Shown: positions 1-7,663 of the stretch, piece after piece
How the letters are laid out: each line of letters opens with the position of its first letter
How positions within the stretch are numbered: position 1 is the stretch's first letter
From: Oscillospiraceae bacterium
GTDB taxonomy: Bacteria > Bacillota > Clostridia > Oscillospirales > Ruminococcaceae
Assembly (NCBI GenBank): GCA_016288755.1
Contig: JAEELE010000137.1
Coordinates: forward strand, 62,001 to 126,000
DNA length: 64,000 nt
Direction of reading: 5' to 3'
Made by a program: the position numbers and the translations under genes
Notes under the pieces: generated by a model
Told to the model about the DNA's origin: nothing
The model's database searches: none
Seen by the model: the letters and a program-made list of their open reading frames with translations, nothing else

Positions 1-716
1 CAGAGCCCTATCCGATGGAGCAGCTCGACGGGGAGATCGCAGAGATCGAAGCGAACATCACTGCCGACCAAAACCGCCGGGATGATCTCATGCGCATCCG
101 TGACGGCAATCTGCGCGCGAAGAATGCCCTTTCGGAGCTGACCGGCGCACGCAGGACCGCGTATGCGTACTATCAGGCGATCAGCGATCTGCACAAGACC
201 GTGAACGGGCAGCAGAGCGGGCAGACCAAGCTGAGCTTTGAGGCGTATGTGCAGCAGTTCTATTTCCGGAAGGTCGTTGACGCGGCGAATCAGCGGCTCG
301 AATTTCTCACGGGCGATGTCTACAGCCTGCGCTGCCGCAGAGAAGCCAAAAACCTTGTCAATCAGGCAGGGCTCGACCTTGAGGTCTACGACGGATACAC
401 CGGCTGCTGGCGCGATGTTTCCACGCTCTCGGGCGGCGAATCCTTCATGGCATCGCTCTCGCTGGCACTCGGGCTCTCCGATGTGGTGCAGGCGCAGAAC
501 GGCGGCATCCGGCTCGATGCAATGTTCATCGACGAGGGCTTCGGCGCACTGGACGAGCATGCGCTCCGGCAGGCGATCCGCATGCTGAATACCCTCGCGG
601 ACGGCTCCAGACTGATCGGCGTGATCTCCCATGTTGCCGATCTCAAGGCGGAGATCCCCGCGCAGATCATCGTTACAAAGGACGCTGCAGGCAGCCGCAT
701 CGACATGCAGGTGTGA
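1..716 (+). CDS. sbcC: Exonuclease SbcC, C-terminal part (5' end outside window)
   Basis: This is the C-terminal part of the large ATPase subunit of the SbcCD (Mre11-Rad50-like) nuclease, which cuts hairpins and DNA ends during repair. The reading frame is open to base 3, so the ATG at 15 is probably internal and the gene begins upstream of the window. The visible part holds the end of the coiled coil, the ABC signature (LSGGESFMASLSLALGLSD), the Walker B and D-loop (DAMFIDEGFGALDEHA) and the switch histidine (ISHVADL). The family is about 1000 residues long, so roughly three quarters is missing. The next gene starts 14 nt after the stop, suggesting co-transcription. Identification is firm; sbcD should lie just upstream. 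Confidence 0.93.
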   Translation, partial: EPYPMEQLDGEIAEIEANITADQNRRDDLMRIRDGNLRAKNALSELTGARRTAYAYYQAISDLHKTVNGQQSGQTKLSFEAYVQQFYFRKVVDAANQRLEFLTGDVYSLRCRREAKNLVNQAGLDLEVYDGYTGCWRDVSTLSGGESFMASLSLALGLSDVVQAQNGGIRLDAMFIDEGFGALDEHALRQAIRMLNTLADGSRLIGVISHVADLKAEIPAQIIVTKDAAGSRIDMQV

Positions 717-730
717 GAAAGGAGCCGGAT

Positions 731-2089
731 ATGAAGGCACACAACCGATTATGCTGTATGCTCGCGGCGGTGCTGACACTGCTTGCGGCACTCCCCTGCC
801 TGCCCGCTTCGGCTGCGGATACGCCGGTCAGGGGAGATGTCTCCGGCGACGGCGTCACGGATATCGACGACGTGTATCTGCTGCGCGATTATCTGCTCGC
901 GAAACCTGCCGACGTCACCGCGGAGGCAGACCTCGACGGGAGCGGCAGCATCAGCGCGGCAGACCTCACACTCCTCAAACGCATGCTGCTCCCGCAAAAG
1001 CAGGAGCGCGCCGTGCTGATGATCTATCTGGTCGGTGCCGATCTGGAATCCGAGCTCTACGAGGCAAGCAACGATATCTACGAGCTGCAGCAGGCGGAAT
1101 ACGGCAGCGATCTGACCGTTGTCGTGCAGACCGGCGGCACGGCGCAGTGGCACACCGCCGGCATGACGGATTACGGCAACGATATGCTGATCTTCGACAG
1201 CACCGGCACAAGGCTCCGCCGCAGTGCGACGGATGCACATGCGATGGACGGGGGTTTTCTGCAGGCATTTATTGCGGACACTGCCGAGGAATTTCCTGCC
1301 GATCATTACGGGCTGATCCTCTGGGGGCACGGCATGGGTCCGCTCTACGGGCTCTGCTATGACCCGCTGTTCAGAAGCCGCCTGACGCTGCCCGCGCTCC
1401 GCGATGCCCTGACCGGCGCAGGCGTGCATTTTGACTGGGTCGGCTTTGACACCTGCCTCATGGCGAATGCGGAGACAGCGTATGCACTGCGCGGCTGTGC
1501 GGATTATATGATTGCTTCCGAAGAATCCGTCAGCGGCTACGGCTGGCACTACACCGATTTCGTCACCGAATGGTCGAAAAACCCCGGCATGGACACCGCC
1601 GCGCTTGCCGGTCTGATCATGGAGGATATCATCGCGGTCAACAAGGAAAACGATTTGTCTGCGACTGTCTCCTGCTTTGATCTCTCCTGCGCGGACGAGA
1701 TGATGACCGCGCTGTACGGCTTCATGGACGATGTGTATGACAGCTATCTGGCAGACGGCATCGGAACGGTGCAGCAGGCGCGCGCATCGGCTGCCGATTT
1801 CGGCGAGGGGCAATATGACATCACCGATCTGGATTCGCTGCTTGCGGCGTTTCCCGGCGACGGTGCCGACGCTGTCCGCGCGGTCATGCAGCGGATGATC
1901 ACCGACAATCTGTGCTGGATGACCGAGAACGCCTGCGGCATGTCGCTCTGGTTTTTCCGGAATCACCCGGAGGATTACAAAACCGTGCTCACATCCGCGC
2001 TGGAACCGATCGGCATCCGCCAGACGTATCTTGCTCAGCTGACGGAAATGGCACAGGCTGCCTGTGAGGCGCAGCAGACCGCTGCGTAA
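731..2089 (+). CDS. Secreted clostripain-family (C11) cysteine peptidase with N-terminal dockerin
   Basis: Predicted exported protease of 452 residues. Residues 1-29 form a signal peptide ending in PASAA. A type I dockerin follows at about residues 34-90, with two Ca-binding segments (DVSGDGVTDIDDVYLL and DLDGSGSISAADLTLL). The C11 peptidase domain fills the rest, with the catalytic histidine in ILWGHGMG and the catalytic cysteine in FDTCLMANAE. The dockerin sits between signal peptide and enzyme, not at the C terminus as is usual. ATG 731 is preferred over GTG 713 because AAAGGAG lies 6 nt upstream of it. It would anchor to a cohesin-bearing scaffold, by family knowledge. It is wedged between sbcC and a DNA glycosylase and overlaps the latter by one base (TAATG). 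Confidence 0.9.
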   Translation: MKAHNRLCCMLAAVLTLLAALPCLPASAADTPVRGDVSGDGVTDIDDVYLLRDYLLAKPADVTAEADLDGSGSISAADLTLLKRMLLPQKQERAVLMIYLVGADLESELYEASNDIYELQQAEYGSDLTVVVQTGGTAQWHTAGMTDYGNDMLIFDSTGTRLRRSATDAHAMDGGFLQAFIADTAEEFPADHYGLILWGHGMGPLYGLCYDPLFRSRLTLPALRDALTGAGVHFDWVGFDTCLMANAETAYALRGCADYMIASEESVSGYGWHYTDFVTEWSKNPGMDTAALAGLIMEDIIAVNKENDLSATVSCFDLSCADEMMTALYGFMDDVYDSYLADGIGTVQQARASAADFGEGQYDITDLDSLLAAFPGDGADAVRAVMQRMITDNLCWMTENACGMSLWFFRNHPEDYKTVLTSALEPIGIRQTYLAQLTEMAQAACEAQQTAA

Positions 2090-2604
2090 TGCCGATGCCG
2101 AACGAGAGAACGACCGTCTGCCATCCGATTGCGCCGGTGTTTGACGCCAACTCGCGCATTCTGATTCTCGGCAGCTTTCCGTCGGTGCGGTCGCGGGAGC
2201 AGGGCTTCTTCTACGGTCATCCTCAGAACCGCTTCTGGCGCGTCACCGCGGCTGTGTTTCATGCACAGACCCCGCTGACAGTTGCGGAAAAGCGCGCATT
2301 TCTGCTCCAAAACGGCATTGCCCTCTGGGATGTGATCGCGCAGTGTGAGATTGTCGGGTCGTCCGACAGCAGCATCCGCAATGCGATCCCGAATGACCTT
2401 TCCGTCATTCTGGATGCGGCGCTGATCGGGGCGATCTTTGTCAACGGCGGCACCGCTGCGAAATATTACGACAGATATCAGCTTCCGCGCACGCACAGAA
2501 ACGCGGTCAGGCTCCCCTCCACCAGCCCGGCAAACGCCGCATGGAGCATGGAGCGGCTGACCGCTGCATGGCAGATCATCAACAAAAACGGCACAGAGGT
2601 CTGA
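2089..2604 (+). CDS. DNA-deoxyinosine (hypoxanthine) glycosylase, UDG superfamily
   Basis: A 171-residue base-excision repair enzyme of the uracil-DNA glycosylase superfamily, in the branch that removes deoxyinosine arising from adenine deamination. Family features are the N-terminal substrate motif ILGSFPSVRSREQGFFYGHP, followed by QNRFWRV, the middle block ALWDVIAQCEIVGSSDSSI, the strand IFVNGGTAAKYY and the late loop LPSTSPANA. The start ATG overlaps the stop of the protease gene by one base, so translation is probably coupled. Together with sbcC it gives the operon a DNA-repair character apart from the secreted protease in the middle. A terminator hairpin overlaps its last codons. Confidence 0.82.
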   Translation: MPMPNERTTVCHPIAPVFDANSRILILGSFPSVRSREQGFFYGHPQNRFWRVTAAVFHAQTPLTVAEKRAFLLQNGIALWDVIAQCEIVGSSDSSIRNAIPNDLSVILDAALIGAIFVNGGTAAKYYDRYQLPRTHRNAVRLPSTSPANAAWSMERLTAAWQIINKNGTEV

Positions 2605-2620
2605 TCCCCTGTGCCGTTTT
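2585..2620. terminator. Bidirectional Rho-independent terminator between glycosylase gene and rqcP
   Basis: Perfect 12-bp arms AAAACGGCACAG and CTGTGCCGTTTT flank a 12-nt loop, with A/T runs at both ends, so the stem can terminate either strand. It sits between two convergent genes and includes the stop of the plus-strand gene. Confidence 0.8.
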
Positions 2621-2621
2621 C

Positions 2622-2864
2622 TTATGGCTCAACGGTGTACAGTGCGGAGGCATCCTCCTTGGCGGCATGCTCAACTACCGACGCAACACGCACCCGCATG
2701 GTCTTTGTGCCGAGCGCGATCTCGATCAGATCGCCGACCTTGACATCATAGGATGCGCGCGCGGGCTTCCCGTTGACACTGACTCTGCCCGCATCGCATG
2801 CCTCATTCGCAACGGTGCGGCGCTTGATCAGACGGGATACCTTCAGATATTTGTCCAGTCTCAT
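2622..2864 (-). CDS. rqcP: S4-domain RNA-binding protein RqcP (YabO/Hsp15-like)
   Basis: An 80-residue protein consisting of one S4 domain (MRLDKYLKVSRLIKRRTVANE, then GRVSVNGKPARAS and VKVGDLIEI). Homologues bind the 50S-tRNA interface and, in Bacillus, drive C-terminal alanine tailing with RqcH in ribosome-associated quality control. That function is family knowledge. Its start overlaps the stop of the HU gene by 4 bp (ATGA). The order mazG-hup-rqcP matches the mazG-yabO neighbourhood of Firmicutes, which supports RqcP over a stand-alone Hsp15. Confidence 0.88.
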   Translation of the reverse strand: MRLDKYLKVSRLIKRRTVANEACDAGRVSVNGKPARASYDVKVGDLIEIALGTKTMRVRVASVVEHAAKEDASALYTVEP

Positions 2865-3151
2865 TTCTCCTGCTTTCCCTGATTGACAGCCTCCTTCAGA
2901 GACTTGGAAGCGCGGAACGCCGGTGCCTTCTTGGCAGGCGTGGTCATCGGATCCAGCGTGCGCGGGTTCTTCGTGACCTTTGCCTTGCGCTCATGGATCT
3001 CAAATGTGCCCAGCCCGGTCAGGTGAACCTTCTCACCCTTCACCAGCGCATCGATCAGCACAGATGTGACAAGGCTCAGTGCCTCGTCTGCCTGCTTTCT
3101 GGTGCAGTGACCCTTCTGCACCAGCGCGGTGATCAATTCGATTTTAGTCAT
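2861..3151 (-). CDS. hup: HU-family DNA-binding protein
   Basis: A 96-residue histone-like protein that bends and compacts DNA. It shows the HU/IHF fold: N-terminal helices (MTKIELITALVQ), the turn VHLTGLGTFEIHERKAK, the DNA-contacting arm containing NPRT with the intercalating proline, and the helix FRASKSLKEAVN. The ORF track starts five codons earlier; I chose the ATG at 3151 because GGAGG lies 8 nt upstream and HU proteins begin with M-x-K. It is the middle gene of mazG-hup-rqcP, 119 nt downstream of mazG and overlapping rqcP by 4 bp. The gap to mazG holds a TATAAA-like hexamer without a good -35. Confidence 0.93.
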   Translation of the reverse strand: MTKIELITALVQKGHCTRKQADEALSLVTSVLIDALVKGEKVHLTGLGTFEIHERKAKVTKNPRTLDPMTTPAKKAPAFRASKSLKEAVNQGKQEK

Positions 3152-3270
3152 TGTTACATCCTCCACATTGCATTCTCTTTATAGCCTTTTTTATGTTCTG
3201 ATCTGCCCCTCGGACAGAAGAAACCGATACAAGAGACAGACAGCTTCTCTTTGTACTGCCTGCGTGATGT

Positions 3271-4101
3271 TCATTCCCCGCCGGAAATCTGTCTCTTTGC
3301 CTGATCCCAATAACGGTCAAGCTCCTCGATCGGCAGCGCGGACATGTCTTTGCCGTCAGCCGTCACGAGCTGTTCTGTCTGTCTGAAGCGTCTTAAGAAT
3401 TTCATCGAAGCCGAGCGCAGCGCAGTTTCTGCGTCCACATGCAGATGCCGCGCCGTATTGACGCAGGAGAACAGCAGATCGCCGAGCTCCTCCTCGATCT
3501 GTTGCTGACTCCCCTGCTGCATGGCAGCCTCGAGCTCGTCGGTCTCCCGGCGGATATAATCGAATGCACCCTCCGCGGAGCTCCAGTCCATGCCGGCACG
3601 CGCGGCACGCTTGCCGAGCTTCTGTGCATACATCAGTGCAGGAAGCGCCCGGCACACGCCCTCGAGCGTCTCCGAAGCCGTCTCCTGATGCTTGGTCTGC
3701 TGCTTGATGCTGTCCCAGTTTCTGAGCACCTCGTCGCTGTTTTCCACGGACACCTCGCCGAATACATGCGGATGCCGGACCACGAGCTTGCGGCAGACCT
3801 CATCGCAGATATCGTCAAACGAGAAATTGCCCTGCTCGTTCTCGATCTGGCAATGGAAAACGACCTGCAGCAGCACGTCGCCGAGCTCCTCGCGCAGCAT
3901 CGGCACGCTGTTCATGTCGATCGCCTCGACTGCCTCGTAGCACTCCTCCAGCAGGTCCTGCCGGATGCTCATATGCGACTGTTCCCTGTCCCACGGGCAG
4001 CCGTTCTCGCTGCGCAGGACCTGCATGATCTGCAGCAGCTCAGCGATGCCGTAATGCGGGCAGTCCCGCAGCGCGTCAAGCGTCTCTTTGCTTGTTATCA
4101 T
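3271..4101 (-). CDS. mazG: Nucleoside triphosphate pyrophosphohydrolase MazG
   Basis: A 276-residue house-cleaning NTP pyrophosphatase that hydrolyses (d)NTPs to monophosphates. Two MazG domains are visible. The N-terminal one has LRSENGCPWDREQSHMSIR and the metal-binding EECYEAVEAID / REELGDVLLQVVFHC. The C-terminal one has RRETDELEAAM and EEELGDLLFSCVNTARHL. It lacks the N-terminal SAM-dependent methylase domain of Bacillus YabN. No Shine-Dalgarno sequence precedes the ATG, and the predicted promoter -10 ends only 9 nt before it, so the message may be nearly leaderless. Confidence 0.93.
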   Translation of the reverse strand: MITSKETLDALRDCPHYGIAELLQIMQVLRSENGCPWDREQSHMSIRQDLLEECYEAVEAIDMNSVPMLREELGDVLLQVVFHCQIENEQGNFSFDDICDEVCRKLVVRHPHVFGEVSVENSDEVLRNWDSIKQQTKHQETASETLEGVCRALPALMYAQKLGKRAARAGMDWSSAEGAFDYIRRETDELEAAMQQGSQQQIEEELGDLLFSCVNTARHLHVDAETALRSASMKFLRRFRQTEQLVTADGKDMSALPIEELDRYWDQAKRQISGGE

Positions 4102-4110
4102 AGTATTTTA

Positions 4111-4139
4111 ATATTACCCCATTTTTGAATAAAATGCAA
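4111..4139 (-). promoter_or_regulatory. Sigma-A-type promoter of mazG
   Basis: Read on the minus strand: TTGCAT, 17-nt spacer, TAATAT. The -10 ends 9 nt from the mazG ATG, leaving room for only about 2-4 untranslated bases. Confidence 0.62.
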
Positions 4140-4199
4140 GCGATTTGAATGCGCTTCTCAAACCTTCCCGATAATAACTGTCTGAGCAAACTGTTTTTT

Positions 4200-4235
4200 G
4201 GTGAAAATCACAGGGTCATCACAGTACATTTTCAC
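4200..4235 (-). terminator. Inverted repeat at the end of trpS
   Basis: GTGAAAAT and ATTTTCAC form 8-bp arms around a 19-nt loop, starting at the trpS stop. There is no clear U-run on the minus strand, so it is a doubtful terminator and may be only an mRNA 3' structure. Confidence 0.4.
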
Positions 4236-5248
4236 TTCCGGTCGATAAACCCGACCTTGCGGAAAACCTTCGAGAGCGTTTTCCGGGTGATCCGGTATGC
4301 CTGCTCGGAGCCTGTGTCGATGCACTGCGTCAGATATGCCTTGTCAGCGATCAGCCGCGCATATTCCGTGCGCACCGGCTCGAGATGGTCTGCGACAGCC
4401 TCGCCGACTGCCGTTTTGAAGTCGCCGTAGCCCTTGCCCGCAAATTCAGCTTCGATCTCCTCCATCGTTTTGCCGGTCACAGCGCCGTAGATCGTCATCA
4501 GGTTGTTGATGCCGTCCTTGCCCTCGCGGAAGACGACCTCCGCGTCAGAATCGGTGACTGCGCGGCGGAACTTGCGCAGGATCGTGTCCTTGTCATCGAG
4601 AATATACACGCAGGCGTTGGCGTTTTCATCGGATTTGGACATCTTCTTCGTCGGGTCCTGCAGCGACATCAGGCGGGCGCCCTGCTTCGGAAAATAGCCG
4701 TCCGGAACGGTGAAGGTGTCACCGTAGCGCTGGTTGAAGCGGATCGCGATATTGCGCGCGAGCTCCAGATGCTGCTTCTGGTCGGCGCCGATCGGCACGA
4801 GATCTGCATTATATGCAAGAATATCCGCAGCCATCAGCACCGGATAGGTAAACAGACCGGCGTTGATGTTGTCCGAATGCTTGGCGCTCTTGTCCTTGAA
4901 CTGTGTCATGCGGTTCAGCTCGCCGAACATCGTCGAGCACGAGAGCACCCAGCTCAGCTCCGCGTGATGCGGGTTGCGGCTCTGCACGAAGGTGATGCTC
5001 TTTTCCGGGTCCATGCCGCATGCCAGCATCAGTGCAAAGGCGCGCATCGTGTTCTGGCGCAGCGCACTGGGCTCCTGCATGACCGTGATCGCGTGGAGAT
5101 CGGCGATCGCATAGATGCATTCAAATTCCTTCTGCAGCGTATCCCAGCTGCGGATCGCGCCGATATAATTGCCCAGCGTGAATACACCGGTCGGCTGGAT
5201 CGCGCTGAAAATACGCTTCTTCTTGATTTCCGTGGATTGCTCAGGCAT
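4232..5248 (-). CDS. trpS: Tryptophanyl-tRNA synthetase
   Basis: A 338-residue class I aminoacyl-tRNA synthetase charging tRNA-Trp. It shows the Rossmann-fold entry with the HIGH-equivalent signature (FSAIQPTGVFTLGNYIGAI), the tryptophan pocket region (MAADILAYNADLVPIGADQKQHLELARNIA) and the KMSKS loop (KKMSKSDENAN). The ATG at 5248 has AAAGGAG upstream at good spacing, so I prefer it over the ORF-track start at 5269, although 5269 makes a 4-bp overlap with the preceding gene. It is the second gene of a two-gene operon behind an uncharacterised protein. I saw no T-box leader, so tryptophan-dependent control by that route is unlikely. Confidence 0.95.
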   Translation of the reverse strand: MPEQSTEIKKKRIFSAIQPTGVFTLGNYIGAIRSWDTLQKEFECIYAIADLHAITVMQEPSALRQNTMRAFALMLACGMDPEKSITFVQSRNPHHAELSWVLSCSTMFGELNRMTQFKDKSAKHSDNINAGLFTYPVLMAADILAYNADLVPIGADQKQHLELARNIAIRFNQRYGDTFTVPDGYFPKQGARLMSLQDPTKKMSKSDENANACVYILDDKDTILRKFRRAVTDSDAEVVFREGKDGINNLMTIYGAVTGKTMEEIEAEFAGKGYGDFKTAVGEAVADHLEPVRTEYARLIADKAYLTQCIDTGSEQAYRITRKTLSKVFRKVGFIDRK

Positions 5249-5265
5249 TGCTCTGCTCCTTTCGC

Positions 5266-5802
5266 TCATTGGTTCCCGACAGCAGCGTTCGGGTCAATGC
5301 CTGCCGCCTTGTCCTTCATCTGTGCACCGCGCAGCTCATTCATCACGCGCTGATACATCCCGATAAACAGTCTGTCGCGCTCGCTGCGGTTCTCGTCGAA
5401 GGGGTGCATCTCCAGACGGTAAATGCCGCCGGTCGTCAGAATATAGGCAAAATGCGTGCCGGCAGGCGGGAGCTCCAGCGTATCCGCCTTCTTTGCGCTC
5501 TCGATATAGGAGGCGGCAGCGTTGACAAGCGCACGGGCAGTCTGCACGACGCTCGGATAGCGCTGAGCTGCACCGGAATAGTCCCCGCCGGGGCTGAAAT
5601 AGAGGTTCGCGGCGCCGTTGATGTAGCAAGCGAGCGTCGTCGTGATATTGCGTGCCATCGGCATATCGACAACAACGCCGTATACCGTGCTCTGCGTCAT
5701 AAACTGAGTGAAGTTGGAAGGAGAAAGGTGCAGCGCCTGATTTCTGGTGATCAGATAGGGCTTGCTGACAGGCATCTTTCTCACGGTTCCGTTATTGGGC
5801 AT
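5266..5802 (-). CDS. Uncharacterised 178-residue protein upstream of trpS
   Basis: I do not recognise this family. It is a soluble, mixed alpha/beta protein with no signal peptide, membrane segment or cysteine cluster. Notable stretches are YLITRNQALHLSPSNFTQF near residues 16-34, a glycine-containing segment INGAANLYFSPGGDYSG, and a basic/acidic helix ENRSERDRLFIGMYQRVMNEL. The tail is low in hydrophobics and rich in Ala and Asn. It is the promoter-proximal gene of the trpS operon, ending 17 nt before the trpS ATG at 5248. A weak AAGGA lies upstream of the chosen ATG. Operon position hints at a constitutive cytoplasmic role, but no function can be assigned. Confidence 0.7.
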   Translation of the reverse strand: MPNNGTVRKMPVSKPYLITRNQALHLSPSNFTQFMTQSTVYGVVVDMPMARNITTTLACYINGAANLYFSPGGDYSGAAQRYPSVVQTARALVNAAASYIESAKKADTLELPPAGTHFAYILTTGGIYRLEMHPFDENRSERDRLFIGMYQRVMNELRGAQMKDKAAGIDPNAAVGNQ

Positions 5803-5868
5803 GATGGTTTCATTCCTTTCATTGTGCGTTGGTATTCTGCGGATGACTTCATCCGGCAGATTGTTTCT

Positions 5869-5897
5869 ATTATAACATAGATTTCAGGAAAAATCAA
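5869..5897 (-). promoter_or_regulatory. Promoter of the 5802-trpS operon
   Basis: Minus strand TTGATT, 17-nt spacer, TATAAT. It lies about 70 bp before the first ATG and fits the sigma-A consensus. Confidence 0.7.
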
Positions 5898-5944
5898 TGG
5901 GAGAGCACTGAAAAAATTCCGCCTTATGAGAAAAACCGCCTGCT

Positions 5945-5985
5945 CTGCTGCATAAAGCATCCGTTCTGCGCATATTATGCAGCAG
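5945..5985. repeat. 11-bp perfect inverted repeat upstream of the flippase gene
   Basis: CTGCTGCATAA and TTATGCAGCAG are perfect arms separated by 19 nt. A second 6-bp repeat (CCGGTC / GACCGG, 9-nt loop) follows at once at 5986-6006. Together they fill the leader between the divergent promoter and the flippase start; they could be an operator or a structured 5' UTR. Confidence 0.6.
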
Positions 5986-6026
5986 CCGGTCTCTGCACAT
6001 GACCGGCAGAGGGGGGAAGCCTTCGC

Positions 6027-7643
6027 ATGGAAGCACAATCCGTTCTGCGCGGCTCTGCCTGGCTGATGGCATCGGCGCTGATCGCAAAGCTGCTCGGTGC
6101 AGTGTTCCGCATTCCGCTGACCGCCGCGCTCGGCGGCACGGGCATGGGCTATTATTCCTGTGCCTACGGGCTGTTTCTGCCGGTGTTTGCGCTCTCCGTC
6201 ACCGGCATCAACACGGCAGCAGCCGCACTCACCGCCCGCTATTACGGCGAAAACCGCCCGCGGGCAGCACAGCGGGTCATCCGGCTGGCACTGCGGCTCT
6301 TCGGCATCGGCGGGCTCGCAGGCGGGGCGGTGCTGTTCTGTACCGCGAATCTGATCTGCACGCGGCTGCTGCAAAACCCCGGCGCCGCACTTGCCGTCAG
6401 GAGCTTTGCACCGGCAGTCTGGTTTTGCTGTATTTCAGCTGTTCTGCGCGGCGAGGCAGAGGGGCTCCGGCAGATGACGCCGACTGCCGTCTCACAGATC
6501 GCCGAGGGCTTCGGCAGAGTCGGCTGCGGACTGGCGCTCTGCTTTGCGGCACTTCGGTTTCCGCAGATATGGCAGCAGGTCCTTCCGCAAGGCACACAGT
6601 CTGCGGAGGCTGCCGCTGCGGCTGCGATCCTCGGCGTGACGCTCTCCGCTGCGATCGGGACGGCGGTCATGCTGCTGGCGCGCCGAAGGCTGATCTTCCC
6701 CGCGCCGACCGGAACGGAAGCACTGCCCGCCGACCGCGTCCTGCTCCGCGATCTGGTGCAGCTGCTCCTGCCGATCGCCGCAGCCTCGCTCGTGACGAAT
6801 CTGACCACGCTGATCGACACCGCGACCGCGATCCGTCTGCTTTCGGCATTTGCAGCAAAGAACGCAGAAACGGAGCCGCCTGCCGATACAGCGAATTTCC
6901 TCTTCGGCGCATATTCCGGGCTTGCCGTGACCGTGTTCAATCTGGTGCCCTCCGTGACCAACATGCTCGGGAAGGGCGTTCTTCCGGCTTTTTCGCACGC
7001 CTGTGCGCAAAACCGCCTCGACGAGACGGCTCAGCACGCCGAGGCGGTTTTACGCAGAACGGCATTTCTTGCAGTGCCGTCGGGATTCGGCATCGCAGTG
7101 CTGGCAGAGCCGATTCTCCGGCTGCTGTTCTCCGGGCGCCCGGACGAGGCACAGGCTGCCGCCCTCCCGCTCGCAGTGCTCGGCGTCGCCGTGATCTTCA
7201 CGGCACTGTCGTTTCCGCTGTTCAGCATGCTGCAGGCAGCCGGCGCAGCAGGCACGACCGTCACGGTCATGCTGGTCGGTGCCGCCGTGAAGCTCCTCGC
7301 CAATCTCCTGCTGATTCCGCGGCTGGGACCGGTCGGCGCCGCAGCCGCAACGGTTCTCTCCTACGCAGTCATTCTGGTCGGCGCCGCCTCGGTGTTCCGC
7401 CGTGTGACGGGCATCGCGGTGAAGCTGCTCCGCATCTGCGCGCTGCCGCTGCTCGGCGGCTGTGCGTGCGCCTTTGCGGCAAGAACTGTGTTCACGGCGC
7501 TGAACGGCAGCGTCTCCCCGGCTGCTGCACTGTTCGCAGCGGTCGCGGCTGGCGGGGCTTGCCATCTGACCGTCTGTCTGCCGCGCAGCCTTGTGCAGAT
7601 GCTTGACAAAACCCGGCGAAGGGATTATAATAATGCAGGATAA
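6027..7643 (+). CDS. Oligosaccharide flippase family membrane protein (SpoVB/MurJ-like, MOP superfamily)
   Basis: A 538-residue polytopic membrane protein of the MVF/polysaccharide-biosynthesis branch of the MOP exporter superfamily, which flips lipid-linked sugars. The N-terminal block (SAWLMASALIAKLLGAVFRI, then GGTGMGYYSCAYGLFLPVFA) is the typical first two helices, and about 14 hydrophobic segments are spread along the chain. The region FNLVPSVTNMLGKGVLPAFS and the C-terminal LIPRLGPVGAAAATVLSY match the family. SpoVB, a MurJ-like lipid II flippase, or a capsule flippase are all possible; neighbours do not decide. GAGGGGGG lies 11 nt before the ATG. The consensus promoter of the next gene lies inside its last 45 bases. 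Confidence 0.85.
   Translation: MEAQSVLRGSAWLMASALIAKLLGAVFRIPLTAALGGTGMGYYSCAYGLFLPVFALSVTGINTAAAALTARYYGENRPRAAQRVIRLALRLFGIGGLAGGAVLFCTANLICTRLLQNPGAALAVRSFAPAVWFCCISAVLRGEAEGLRQMTPTAVSQIAEGFGRVGCGLALCFAALRFPQIWQQVLPQGTQSAEAAAAAAILGVTLSAAIGTAVMLLARRRLIFPAPTGTEALPADRVLLRDLVQLLLPIAAASLVTNLTTLIDTATAIRLLSAFAAKNAETEPPADTANFLFGAYSGLAVTVFNLVPSVTNMLGKGVLPAFSHACAQNRLDETAQHAEAVLRRTAFLAVPSGFGIAVLAEPILRLLFSGRPDEAQAAALPLAVLGVAVIFTALSFPLFSMLQAAGAAGTTVTVMLVGAAVKLLANLLLIPRLGPVGAAAATVLSYAVILVGAASVFRRVTGIAVKLLRICALPLLGGCACAFAARTVFTALNGSVSPAAALFAAVAAGGACHLTVCLPRSLVQMLDKTRRRDYNNAG
7603..7631 (+). promoter_or_regulatory. Perfect-consensus sigma-A promoter of the TtcA-like gene
   Basis: TTGACA, 17-nt spacer, TATAAT, lying within the 3' end of the flippase coding sequence. 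Expected transcription start is near 7638. Confidence 0.85.
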
Positions 7644-7663
7644 CAACAGAAATGAGGTTCAAT

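Noticed and set aside
713-730. GTG 713 as start of the dockerin protease
   Set aside because: It would place MRKEPD before a normal signal peptide and overlaps the AAAGGAG site that serves ATG 731.
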